Shown one piece after another: positions 17,295-25,615 of a DNA stretch of 64,000 bases; within the stretch, counting starts at the first letter, position 1; every line of letters begins with the position of its first letter. A program made the translations under genes and the position numbers. Location of the stretch: NCBI GenBank assembly GCA_963728545.1, contig CAVSKO010000003.1, positions 2,108,001 through 2,172,000 of the forward strand, read 5' to 3'. Origin of the DNA: DASUNP01 sp963728545 (GTDB lineage: Bacteria > Acidobacteriota > Blastocatellia > UBA7656). The notes under the pieces were generated by a model. The model was not told where the DNA came from. It saw only the letters and a list, made by a program, of their open reading frames with translations, and searched no databases.

Positions 17295-17332
17295 GCGATG
17301 ACCGACGCAGCCCCCGTTGCCTCGGTCATCGC
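17295..17332 (+). other. Twin hairpin, copy B (downstream of radA)
   Basis: An 11-bp stem GCGATGACCGA / TCGGTCATCGC encloses CGCAGCCCCCGTTGCC, identical to copy A. The outer stem shares only the flanking GA/TC pair with copy A's, yet is perfectly self-complementary. Either these are tandem terminators with a preferred loop, or a structured RNA motif. I do not recognise a named family. Confidence 0.75.
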
Positions 17333-17404
17333 TTACTTTCTTAAGCTACGCTATTAGCTTTGGCAATGCGCGTGCCACGAGCGATGGCCCGCGCAGGTAG
17401 CTGT

Positions 17405-17460
17405 AAGTTTTGTATTTTCAAGAAAGCCGCCGGGAGCAGATGCGTCGGCTTACAAAACTT
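17405..17460 (+). other. Possible structured RNA element upstream of the PIN/TRAM gene
   Basis: Nested pairing: AAGTTTTGT (17405-17413) pairs with ACAAAACTT (17452-17460). Inside it AAGCCG (17424-17429) pairs with CGGCTT (17446-17451). The surrounding 17341-17863 contains no supported coding frame. The element lies in the long leader of the downstream gene, but no known ncRNA class was recognised. Confidence 0.4.
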
Positions 17461-17863
17461 GTCATTCGACCGGTGACAGATCGCGTAAGCCTCTGCTTTT
17501 AGGTAGCAAATCCACGGAGTTCCGCTATAATGAATCCCGTCAGAGCACAGGACCTGACGCGACCGGCAGTTACCTGGGGATGCGGCGCTAGCGGGAAGCT
17601 CTATATTTCTAAGGCCCGTGAGCCGCGCCCACCGTCCCGGATTATTCATATCTTCTTTTTGTCCGGGCCAAAGTCAAACAGAGATGAGCGGGAACACTTA
17701 GTTTTAAGCCAATTTTTACAATCCTGTACTTTTCTGTTTTAGCGAGCGAGCCGGTCGGCTTCGCAACCGACGCTTGCGAATAGATCTTTTACAACTCAGC
17801 TTAACTATTCTTAGTCGTGCAGCAGGAACGGCTCAAGCGATAGATAAGACGTACGGAGGTCAT

Positions 17864-18907
17864 ATGAGATTCGACGTTACTTTAATTCGTATTGTCTTCG
17901 TCGCGGCGCTCGTGAGTGCAGGTTATTACCTAAAACCGATAAACGGCTGGCAATGGCGTTCGGCACTGATAGGTGGAATTCTTGCTGTCTCAATCATCTT
18001 TTTCGAAACCCGGATTCGCAAAGCCACTTTAAGGACTCTTATCGGCGGCGCAGTCGGGTCAGTAGTTGGGATTGCAGGCGCTACTTTAATTGGTTGGATC
18101 ATATCAGCACAACAGACCGATTCAATATCGCCGAACTTCAAATCTTTTCTGACGCTCACGCTCACGCTTTTTATGGGTTATGTAGGTTTAATGGTCGGAG
18201 CGGTCAAAGGCGATTATCTCGATCTCACCGCGCTCGGAGGAATATTCGTAGAAAAAGGTGCTACAAAATCACACCCGCTCATACTCGACACATCGGTGAT
18301 TATAGATGGCCGCGTAGCCGATATTGCCGAGACGGGCTTTCTGGCGGGGACACTTGTCATTCCTCAATTCGTTCTGCGCGAGCTTCAGCAGATAGCCGAC
18401 AGCGCCGACTCGATAAAACGCAACCGGGGCCGGCGGGGCCTGGACATCCTCCAGCGGCTCCAAAAAAAGAAGGGCAGCTACGAGATTGTAATCAGCGAAG
18501 CCGATTTCCCGGACGTGCGCGAAGTTGACCATAAGCTCATAGAACTGGCGCGCCAGCTCGAAGGCAAAATCGTCACCAACGATTTCAACCTTAATAAAGT
18601 CGCGCAGCTCCGAGGCGTCTCCGTCCTCAACATAAACGAGCTGGCTAACGCGCTCAAGCCCGTGGTCTTGCCCGGCGAGATCATGCGCGTGTTCGTGCTG
18701 AAAGAAGGCAAAGAGTACAACCAGGGCGTGGCCTACCTGGACGACGGCACGATGGTAGTCGTCGATAATGCCCGCCGCATGATCGGCAAAAACGTTAACG
18801 TGTCGGTGACCAGCGTCCTACAGACCACGGCGGGTAAGATGATCTTCGGTCGCTACACCGAAGACGGGCGCGCAGCGGCAGGGCCGCGTCATAATTCAGC
18901 TCCGTAG
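17864..18907 (+). CDS. PIN/TRAM domain membrane protein (YacL family)
   Basis: The start is taken at ATG 17864 because a clear GGAGG lies eight bases upstream; this gives 347 residues. Four membrane segments fill residues about 5-125. A PIN nuclease domain follows: LILDTSVIIDGRVADI supplies the first acidic residue; QQIADSADSIKRNRGRRGLDIL and IVTNDFNLNKVAQL supply further conserved Asp/Asn. The protein ends in a TRAM RNA-binding domain (GEIMRVFVLKEGKEYNQGVAYLDDG...). This is the YacL-type architecture, a membrane-tethered putative ribonuclease of uncertain role. Its TAG stop overlaps the ispD GTG start by one base, so it is probably translationally coupled to ispD. Confidence 0.85.
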   Translation: MRFDVTLIRIVFVAALVSAGYYLKPINGWQWRSALIGGILAVSIIFFETRIRKATLRTLIGGAVGSVVGIAGATLIGWIISAQQTDSISPNFKSFLTLTLTLFMGYVGLMVGAVKGDYLDLTALGGIFVEKGATKSHPLILDTSVIIDGRVADIAETGFLAGTLVIPQFVLRELQQIADSADSIKRNRGRRGLDILQRLQKKKGSYEIVISEADFPDVREVDHKLIELARQLEGKIVTNDFNLNKVAQLRGVSVLNINELANALKPVVLPGEIMRVFVLKEGKEYNQGVAYLDDGTMVVVDNARRMIGKNVNVSVTSVLQTTAGKMIFGRYTEDGRAAAGPRHNSAP

Positions 18908-19608
18908 TGACAGAAGGACGACTCAACATCGCAATAATCGCCGCAGCCGGCATCGGCGCGCGCATGCACGCAGACCGCGCCAAGCAGATGATAGAGCTTG
19001 CCGGCGTGCCGCTGCTCGTCCACACCCTTAGACGTTTTGAATCCGCAGACGCCATCGACCAGATCATTCTGGTGCTTCAACCTAACCTGACGCACGAAGT
19101 CCTCGGCCTGATCTCTCGCCACAACATAAAAAAAGTCGTGCGGGTAGTAGCGGGCGGGGCCGAGCGCCAGGATTCGATCTATCGCGGCATACAGGTCATC
19201 AAAGAAGAGACGGCAAACGTCATAGCCGTCCACGACGCCGTTCGCCCGTTCGTGCGTGTTGAAGAGATACGCGCAGTAGTCGAGCGCGCGCAGTCTACGG
19301 GCGCAGCGGTGCTGGCTGTGCACGCGACCGACACTATAAAGCAGGTGAAATCGGGACGCGTCCAGAAAACACTGGATCGCCGCCGCATCTATCACGCGCA
19401 AACGCCGCAAGCTTTTCGCTTCGCCGTAATACGCGAAGCTTACGAGCGCGCATACAAAGACGGCTTCATGGCTACGGACGATTCTCAGCTTGTCGAGCGG
19501 CTGGGGCATCGCGTATCCGTAGTCGAAGGCTCGCCCATGAATATCAAGATCACGCAGCCTTTAGATCTGCGCCTGGCCGAAGTGATACACGCAGACTTTT
19601 TTAAGTAA
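18907..19608 (+). CDS. ispD: 2-C-methyl-D-erythritol 4-phosphate cytidylyltransferase
   Basis: 233 residues with GTG start overlapping the upstream stop. IspD activates MEP with CTP to CDP-ME in the non-mevalonate isoprenoid pathway. Visible signature: AAAGIGARMHADRAKQ (CTP-binding loop, the Gly-rich/Arg/Lys motif), HDAVRPFV, and TDDSQLVERLGH near the C-terminus. It lies in one operon with ispF, one base apart. Confidence 0.95.
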   Translation: MTEGRLNIAIIAAAGIGARMHADRAKQMIELAGVPLLVHTLRRFESADAIDQIILVLQPNLTHEVLGLISRHNIKKVVRVVAGGAERQDSIYRGIQVIKEETANVIAVHDAVRPFVRVEEIRAVVERAQSTGAAVLAVHATDTIKQVKSGRVQKTLDRRRIYHAQTPQAFRFAVIREAYERAYKDGFMATDDSQLVERLGHRVSVVEGSPMNIKITQPLDLRLAEVIHADFFK

Positions 19609-19609
19609 T

Positions 19610-20086
19610 ATGAGTCGCATAGGCATAGGCTACGACATACACAGACTGGTGGAGGGCCGGCGGCTCGTGCTTGCAGGCATAGAGATTCCGTTCGAGAAAG
19701 GGCTGCTGGGCCATTCGGATTCCGATGTTCTGACGCACGCGGTGTGCGACGCGCTGCTGGGCGCGGCGGCGGCGGGCGACATCGGCACTCATTTCCCCGA
19801 TTCCGACCCGCGCTTTGCCGGGGCCGCGAGCCTTGATTTGCTGGCGCATGTGGTTGAGATAATAAAAGAGCGCGGCCTGAGGGTGTCAAACCTGGACGCG
19901 GTAGTGCTGGCCGAGCGACCCCGCCTCGCGCCTTACATACGGGCTATGCGTGAAAAGCTCGCGGCGGTTTTGGAGATCGAGATAGAGCTTGTGAGCGTGA
20001 AAGCAAAAACTAATGAAGGGCTTGATTCAGTAGGCCAGGGCGAAGCGATGGCCGCGCACGCGGTCGCGCTTCTCGCAGTCGCTTAA
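19610..20086 (+). CDS. ispF: 2-C-methyl-D-erythritol 2,4-cyclodiphosphate synthase
   Basis: 158 residues, normal length. It converts CDP-ME-2-phosphate to the cyclodiphosphate and is a zinc-dependent trimer. GIGYDIHRLVEGR gives the Asp-x-His zinc pair; the third ligand is H43-type in GHSDSDVLTHAVCDALLGAA; GDIGTHFPD and KAKTNEGLDSVGQGEAMAAHAVALL are classical. It follows ispD immediately, the common ispDF order. Confidence 0.96.
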   Translation: MSRIGIGYDIHRLVEGRRLVLAGIEIPFEKGLLGHSDSDVLTHAVCDALLGAAAAGDIGTHFPDSDPRFAGAASLDLLAHVVEIIKERGLRVSNLDAVVLAERPRLAPYIRAMREKLAAVLEIEIELVSVKAKTNEGLDSVGQGEAMAAHAVALLAVA

Positions 20087-20104
20087 ATTCAAGAAGGGTT
20101 TTCG

Positions 20105-21409
20105 ATGCGCGCAGTCAATGTGATAGCGAAGAAACGTGATGGGCGAGAGTTGTCTCGCGAAGAGATAAGCTTTATCGTGCGCGGCTACACCAGAGGCGAA
20201 GTAGCCGACTATCAGATGTCCGCGCTGCTGATGGCAATTTTCTTGCGCGGGATGACCAACGAAGAGACGTTCGCATTGACCGACGAGATGCTCAATTCCG
20301 GCGCGGTCGTAGATTTTTCAGACCTGGGCCGCCCTCGCGTCAATAAACATTCGACGGGCGGCGTAGGCGACAAGACTTCGCTCGTGCTGGCCCCCGTCGT
20401 AGCGGCGGCGGGCGTGCTGGTTCCGATGATTTCGGGCCGCTCGCTGGCTCATTCGGGCGGCACGCTCGATAAGCTCGAATCGATACCCGGATTCAGAACC
20501 GATCTTTCGCTCGCGGAATTTCGCTCGACTCTCGAACGAGTCGGAGCGGCGCTTATTGGTCAGACTGCCGAGATAGCGCCCGCCGATAAGAAGCTCTACG
20601 CTCTGCGCGACGTGACGGCTACGGTTCCTTGCCGTCCGCTTATGGCCGCTTCGATTATGAGCAAGAAGATGGCCGAAGGAATAAGCGGGCTTGTGCTGGA
20701 TGTGAAGACCGGAAGCGGCGCTTTTATGAAGGATCAAGCCGACGCCACGGCGCTCGCGCATTTGATGGTTGTGATCGCGCGTTTAATGGGGAAAGAGGCG
20801 GTCGCGCTCATCACAGACATGAACCAGCCGCTCGGTCGCGCCGTTGGCAATTCTATAGAGACGATTGAAGCTCTGGACACGCTTAACGGGCGCGGCCCGG
20901 ATGATTTCAACGATTTATGCCGTGAGCTTGCGGCAGAGATGCTCTTGCTCGGTAAGGCTGTAACAGATGTTGAGAGCGGGCGCAATCTCTACGACCAGTT
21001 GATCGCCAACGGCAAAGCGCTTGAAAAGATGCGCGAGATCATCGAAGCCCAGCACGGCGACCCTCGCGTGGTCGATGATCACTCGCTTATGCCGCATGCG
21101 GCTCACGAGCGACGAGTGCTTGCCAGGCGATCAGGTTACGTGCGGACGATTGACACGGAAGCCGTCGGCCGCGCCTGCATGCTGCTGGGCGCGGGCCGAG
21201 CGCGGCTCGACACCCCGATAGATGCGAGCGTGGGAATGGTGATCAAAGCGAGAATAGGCGATGAAATCACGCCCGAATCCGAACTTGCCGTTTTGTACTT
21301 CAACGATCCTGCCCGCGCGGACGAGGCCGCTCCTGTCGTCACTCAGGCGTACGCAATCGCGAAGGAACAGGTAAGCAAGCCCTCGCTTATTAAAGATGTC
21401 TTGCGCTAA
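20105..21409 (+). CDS. Pyrimidine-nucleoside phosphorylase (thymidine phosphorylase family)
   Basis: 434 residues. It cleaves pyrimidine nucleosides with phosphate to base plus (deoxy)ribose-1-phosphate. The family signature is complete: SGRSLAHSGGTLDKLESIPG, with the earlier phosphate/loop motif KHSTGGVGDKTSL and VKTGSGAFMKD. The length and C-terminal domain fit the Pdp/DeoA group. It is 18 bases after ispF, probably the last gene of the PIN/TRAM-ispD-ispF-pdp operon. Pdp (broad) versus DeoA (thymidine) cannot be told from sequence alone. Confidence 0.93.
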   Translation: MRAVNVIAKKRDGRELSREEISFIVRGYTRGEVADYQMSALLMAIFLRGMTNEETFALTDEMLNSGAVVDFSDLGRPRVNKHSTGGVGDKTSLVLAPVVAAAGVLVPMISGRSLAHSGGTLDKLESIPGFRTDLSLAEFRSTLERVGAALIGQTAEIAPADKKLYALRDVTATVPCRPLMAASIMSKKMAEGISGLVLDVKTGSGAFMKDQADATALAHLMVVIARLMGKEAVALITDMNQPLGRAVGNSIETIEALDTLNGRGPDDFNDLCRELAAEMLLLGKAVTDVESGRNLYDQLIANGKALEKMREIIEAQHGDPRVVDDHSLMPHAAHERRVLARRSGYVRTIDTEAVGRACMLLGAGRARLDTPIDASVGMVIKARIGDEITPESELAVLYFNDPARADEAAPVVTQAYAIAKEQVSKPSLIKDVLR

Positions 21410-21426
21410 ATATAAAAAACCGGACT

Positions 21427-21547
21427 TCACCGCCGCAGACACAGAGGACACAAAGATTGCGCAGAGAAAACCATATTCTGCTCTGCGCCCCCGCCGCGTG
21501 CGAAGCACATCATCGGCCATATGCGTTCTCTGTGTCTGCGGCGGTGA
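21427..21547. repeat. Dispersed palindromic repeat, copy 2
   Basis: The arms start TCACCGCCGCAGACACAGAG and end CTGTGTCTGCGGCGGTGA. The interior contains the copy 1 insert (GAAGCACATCATCGGCCATAT) in reverse orientation. It lies directly after the pyrimidine-nucleoside phosphorylase stop and could act as its terminator. Confidence 0.85.
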
Positions 21548-21692
21548 GATAGTTTTTGATTTTCATTGTATCTCTTTGGCGACTAATAAATTCACTACTG
21601 TTTATCCCAAAATCGTTTTCGCGCTCAACCGAATGTGAGCTAAAATCGGATGCCACACTGAAGTCATCCCGCCGCACCCGATGGAGGAGAAC

Positions 21693-22823
21693 ATGACAGC
21701 CAAACTCAATCGAAGAGATTTCGTTCGCAGCAGCGCGTTTGCCGGAGTCGTTGCCGGGTTGAACCCGCGCCTGCCTTCGCCGGCGCAATCGAAAGGCACG
21801 CGCCCCCTCATTATCTCCAGCGTGAACGGCTTGCCCGCTAACGCAAAAGCGATGGATATGATTCGCCATGGCGCAGACACTCTGGACGCCGTCATAGCCG
21901 GGGTCAACATAGTCGAAAACGACCCCGAAGATATGTCCGTGGGTTACGGCGGATTGCCGAACGAAGACGGCGACGTGGAGCTTGACGCAAGCGTCATGCA
22001 CGGGCCTACGAAACGCGCGGGCGCTGTTGCGTCGTTGCGTCACATAAAGAACCCGTCTAAAGTAGCAAAGCTCGTCATGGAGCGAACCGATCACCTATTG
22101 CTGGTCGCCGACGGGGCGCTACGGTTTGCGCTCGCGCACGGGTTTAAGAAAGAAGATTTGCTGACCGATCAATCGCGCGCGATCTGGCTCAAATGGAGAG
22201 AGACGAGAAGCAACCGCGACGGGTGGGGGCCGGGGCTTGCAACCCCGGAAGCGAACAAGACCACATCGCGGGTGATGGATGATTCAAAAGAAGCGGCCCT
22301 CGTCGCGCTGGCAGACCGTATAATCGCACGCCCTCCGACCGGCACGATCAATTGCCTGGCCATCAACGAGCGCGGGGATATTTCAGGGACTACGACTACG
22401 AGCGGGCTTGCTTTCAAGATTCCGGGCCGCGTCGGAGATTCTCCGCTGATAGGGTGCGGGCTTTTCGTCAATAACGAAGTCGGCGCGGCAGGCTCAACCG
22501 GCAGAGGCGAAGAGTGCATAAAGATAAACGGCTCGCACACCGTAGTCGAGATGATGCGGCGCGGCGCGTCACCCAACGAGGCGTGTATGGAAGCCATCAA
22601 GCGCGTGGCTAACAACTATAACGGCAACCTGAAAAAGCTCCGTGAATTCAATATCCAGTTTTACGCGCTCAACAAAAACGGCGAGCACGGAGCGGCTACG
22701 CTCTGGGGCTTCAGCGTCGAGGGGAGCGGCAAGCGTAATCGTGTCCAGTATGCCGTCCACGACGGGCGCGAAAACAAGCTTCACGATATTCTTTATCTGT
22801 ATGAAGCGCCCGATAAGCAATGA
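21693..22823 (+). CDS. Exported glycosylasparaginase (N4-(beta-N-acetylglucosaminyl)-L-asparaginase family)
   Basis: The start is set at ATG 21693, preceded by GGAGGAGA; an in-frame ATG at 21681 contains that ribosome-binding site. The N-terminus has a twin-arginine signal, NRRDFVRSSAFAGVVAG. It is an Ntn hydrolase: YGGLPNEDGDVELDASVMHG matches the substrate-side motif of this family. The nucleophile Thr is in PTGTINCLAINERGD, followed by SGTTTTSG. It would autocleave into two chains and release Asp from GlcNAc-Asn in the periplasm. It is followed 17 bases later by a P1 peptidase gene, suggesting a two-gene exported (glyco)peptide-degrading unit. Confidence 0.87.
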   Translation: MTAKLNRRDFVRSSAFAGVVAGLNPRLPSPAQSKGTRPLIISSVNGLPANAKAMDMIRHGADTLDAVIAGVNIVENDPEDMSVGYGGLPNEDGDVELDASVMHGPTKRAGAVASLRHIKNPSKVAKLVMERTDHLLLVADGALRFALAHGFKKEDLLTDQSRAIWLKWRETRSNRDGWGPGLATPEANKTTSRVMDDSKEAALVALADRIIARPPTGTINCLAINERGDISGTTTTSGLAFKIPGRVGDSPLIGCGLFVNNEVGAAGSTGRGEECIKINGSHTVVEMMRRGASPNEACMEAIKRVANNYNGNLKKLREFNIQFYALNKNGEHGAATLWGFSVEGSGKRNRVQYAVHDGRENKLHDILYLYEAPDKQ

Positions 22824-22839
22824 CGGCAAAGGAGAGCTT

Positions 22840-24021
22840 ATGACCAGGGTCAGCCTGATAATCATCACCGTGATTATGATGATGTTGCTGTCGCATATTG
22901 TATCGGGGCAAAACAGACCGCGCGCGCGTGACCTTGGCGTTCCATTTGAAGGGAGCGCCGGGCCGCTCAACGCCATCACGGACGTGAAGGGCGTTGAGGT
23001 CGGCCAGGTCACTTTGATTTCCGGCGAAGGAGCGTTAAAGGTCGGCTCCGGCCCCGTCAGAACAGGGGTCACCGCGATACTGCCGCGCGGCAAGCAATCG
23101 AACGATCAGGTCTTCGCGAGCTGGTTTTCCCTCAACGGCAACGGCGAGATGACCGGAACGACCTGGGTCGAAGAATCGGGTTTCCTCGAAGGCCCGATAA
23201 TGATAACCAACACTCACAGCGTCGGCATTACGCGAGATGCGGTTATTGCCTGGCGCGTGAAGCGCAATCAAATGAATCAACCTTGGTCGCTGCCTATCGT
23301 GGCCGAAACGTATGATGGATACCTGAACGACATAAACGGGTTTCATGTAAAAGAGAAGCACGTCTTTGACGCTCTGGACACCGCCAAATCCGGGCCTGTG
23401 GCTGAAGGCAATGTGGGCGGCGGGACCGGTATGATCTGCTACGAGTTCAAAGGCGGCATCGGCACGGCGTCGAGACGATTGGGCGAAAATATGGGCGGCT
23501 ACACAGTCGGCGTTCTGGTGCAGGCAAATTTTGGCCGCCGTAATCAACTGCGCGTCGCGGGAGTTCCGGTAGGGCAAGAGATAACCGATAACACGCTCGC
23601 ATCGGTCGAAACAGGTCTGCCAAGAGAAGACGTTGGCTCGATCATCATAGTCGTCGCGACCGACGCGCCGCTCTTACCTCACCAACTGAAGCGGTTGGCG
23701 AGGCGCGCAGCGCTGGGGTTGGCGAGGACTGGGACCACTTCGGGCAACGGATCAGGCGACATCTTCATAGCCTTTTCCACAGCCAATGCTGAGGCTTCAA
23801 AGCCGACGGGGGTTGCTCAATTGACGATGCTTCCGAACGACCGTATAGGCTCGGTCTTTGAAGCGACCGTCCAGGCTACGGAAGAGGCTATTATCAACGC
23901 GCTGATTGCGGCAGAGACCATGACGGGAGTAGATAATCACAAGGTCACAGCGCTTCCGCATGATCGCCTCAAGCAGGTGTTGAAAAAATATAATCGGCTT
24001 GCGGAGCCGAGCGTGAAATAA
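22840..24021 (+). CDS. P1 family peptidase (DmpA/BapA-type aminopeptidase)
   Basis: The start is chosen at ATG 22840 with GGAGA in front; this gives 393 residues with a signal peptide (LIIITVIMMMLLSHIVSGQ). The family is clear: RARDLGVPFEGSAGPLNAITDVKGVEVG at the beta-peptide start, NTHSVG, GNVGGGTGMICYEFKGG. The self-processing site is GTTSGNGSGD, cleaved before the Ser that becomes the N-terminal nucleophile. P1 enzymes release N-terminal residues, including D-amino acids and beta-amino acids, from peptides. It is in operon with the Tat-exported glycosylasparaginase. Confidence 0.9.
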   Translation: MTRVSLIIITVIMMMLLSHIVSGQNRPRARDLGVPFEGSAGPLNAITDVKGVEVGQVTLISGEGALKVGSGPVRTGVTAILPRGKQSNDQVFASWFSLNGNGEMTGTTWVEESGFLEGPIMITNTHSVGITRDAVIAWRVKRNQMNQPWSLPIVAETYDGYLNDINGFHVKEKHVFDALDTAKSGPVAEGNVGGGTGMICYEFKGGIGTASRRLGENMGGYTVGVLVQANFGRRNQLRVAGVPVGQEITDNTLASVETGLPREDVGSIIIVVATDAPLLPHQLKRLARRAALGLARTGTTSGNGSGDIFIAFSTANAEASKPTGVAQLTMLPNDRIGSVFEATVQATEEAIINALIAAETMTGVDNHKVTALPHDRLKQVLKKYNRLAEPSVK

Positions 24022-24102
24022 GCATAAACCGAGGCGGTTGTCTGTTCTCAACCCTGTCGGCTAAAATCTATGTAAGGCTTATATCAGCCAGAGGCTACAG
24101 AG

Positions 24103-25149
24103 ATGAAAAGAATTTTTTTGGCGCTTATTTTGGTTTCTGCGCTCGTCGTCGCGGGCTGCACGCGAGTGTTCGATAAGGTCGATGCCGCCGATAATAAACT
24201 GCGCGTCGGCATAGTCTTTGACATCGGCGGCAAAGACGACAAATCCTTTAACGCAGCCGCGTGGGAAGGCGTCAGGCGCGCCGCCGCCGATTATCCCGAC
24301 AACATACACCTGCGCGACGTCGAGCCGGGCGACCCCAGCTCAATCGAGCCTTCGATGCTCGTTTTAGCCGAGCGCGGCTATGACCTGATTATCGGGATCG
24401 GGTTTGCTCAAGCTCCGATAATGAAGAACGTGGCGCGCGATTATCCGAACGTCAAGTTCGCCATCATCGATGGCGTGATAGATATGCCTAACGTCGCGTC
24501 GCTGCTGTTCAGAGAGCACGAAGGATCGTTCCTCGTCGGCATGATCGCGGGCAGCATCTCAAAGACGAACAAGGTCGGTTTTGTCGGCGGCATGGACATT
24601 CCGCTGATTCACAGATTCGAGACGGGCTACGCGGAAGGCGCGCGCTACGCGAACCCAAAAGTTGAAGTCTTTAAAAACTATGTCGGAGTGACGGACGGCG
24701 CGTGGAATAATCCGGGCAAGGGAAAAGAGCTTGCTAAAGCTCAGATCGAGCGCGGGGCCGACATAGTATTTCAGGCGGCGGGCAACTCGGGCCTCGGAGT
24801 CTTTGACGCAGCGGAGGAAGCTAGCACCGTAGATGGCGGCGGCAGGCCAGGCTCGACAAAGTATGCCATAGGCGTGGATTCGAATCAGAACTGGGTCAAG
24901 CCGGGATTTATTCTCACAAGCATGGTCAAGCGCGTAGATGTCGCCGTCTACAACACGGTCAAAGACCTGGTCGAAGGGCGGTTCAACGGAGGCAAACACC
25001 TTTTCGGACTCGACAACGAAGGCGTGGGTTACGCGCTCGACGAGTACAACGAAAAAGCCATACCGCCTGCGGTGCTCGAAGCCGTCGAGCGCGCGAAGCA
25101 GGACATAATCGCGGGCCGCATAAAAGTCACCGACGCAATGGCCAAGTGA
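24103..25149 (+). CDS. BMP-family (PnrA/Med-type) substrate-binding lipoprotein
   Basis: 348 residues with lipobox VVAG-C19. The mature part is the basic-membrane-protein fold used by nucleoside ABC transporters: VGIVFDIGGKDDKSFNAAAWEG, LIIGIGFAQAPIM, HEGSFLVGMIAGSIS, VGFVGGMDIPLIHRFETGYAEGA, AAGNSGLGVFDAAEE, YAIGVDSNQNWVKPGFILTSMVK. It probably binds nucleosides at the outer face of the inner membrane. No permease or ATPase gene is adjacent, so its transporter must be elsewhere. Confidence 0.9.
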   Translation: MKRIFLALILVSALVVAGCTRVFDKVDAADNKLRVGIVFDIGGKDDKSFNAAAWEGVRRAAADYPDNIHLRDVEPGDPSSIEPSMLVLAERGYDLIIGIGFAQAPIMKNVARDYPNVKFAIIDGVIDMPNVASLLFREHEGSFLVGMIAGSISKTNKVGFVGGMDIPLIHRFETGYAEGARYANPKVEVFKNYVGVTDGAWNNPGKGKELAKAQIERGADIVFQAAGNSGLGVFDAAEEASTVDGGGRPGSTKYAIGVDSNQNWVKPGFILTSMVKRVDVAVYNTVKDLVEGRFNGGKHLFGLDNEGVGYALDEYNEKAIPPAVLEAVERAKQDIIAGRIKVTDAMAK

Positions 25150-25226
25150 AGCGACTTTCATCTGAATAATCTCCCATCATTCTTTCCGAAACAGCACTTG
25201 ACAGGAATGTTAATCATATTATTTTG

Positions 25227-25255
25227 TTGACAGTAAAACAGAACGAATGTATAAG
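25227..25255 (+). promoter_or_regulatory. Sigma-70-type promoter upstream of the small exported cluster
   Basis: Perfect -35 TTGACA (25227-25232), 17-bp spacer, -10 TATAAG (25250-25255), about 70 bases upstream of the ATG at 25326. A second TTGACA (25198-25203) precedes it without a good -10. Confidence 0.75.
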
Positions 25256-25325
25256 CGCTCCGTAGCTTCAGTCACATTTATTTACCCCATAGTGCTTTAA
25301 GTCTTATCTCGGCCGGGAGGACAGC

Positions 25326-25598
25326 ATGAAGAATCCTAGAATCTTAGGTATCGGTAAAGGCATACCTTTCTTGAGCCTAGCCATCATTTTGGCATGTGCG
25401 GCTCTTTTGGCCGTAAAAGCCTGGTCGCCCCCGGCTTCTAAACAGGCGAAGAATAAAGAACGAGAAATGGAGAGGTATTATGGACCTACAGTAGACTATG
25501 AAGAAGACACAAGCCATTCGGTCCAGAGAGACTTGAAGCAAAGGCAGTTGAGACAAATAAGAAGTGACCGATACCAAAAGAGAGCCCGCAGCCTTTAG
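25326..25598 (+). CDS. Membrane-anchored/exported hypothetical protein, N-terminal part (probable frameshift)
   Basis: 90 residues as read, starting after GGGAGG. One N-terminal hydrophobic segment (FLSLAIILACAALLAVKAW) is followed by a charged helical region. The last few residues before the stop look unlike a natural terminus. The frame at +2 from base 25568 on (reading KESPQPLGEIPPG) runs straight into the next frame (25616). Adding one A to the AAAA run at 25576-25579 would make a single protein of about 277 residues. Not recognised as a named family. Confidence 0.5.
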   Translation: MKNPRILGIGKGIPFLSLAIILACAALLAVKAWSPPASKQAKNKEREMERYYGPTVDYEEDTSHSVQRDLKQRQLRQIRSDRYQKRARSL

Positions 25599-25615
25599 GA
25601 GAAATCCCCCCTGGT

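Noticed and set aside
17341..17863. Possible known ncRNA (6S, tmRNA, RNase P, SRP RNA) in the long radA-PIN/TRAM gap
   Set aside because: None of the diagnostic core motifs of these RNAs could be found on either strand; only general pairing potential is visible.
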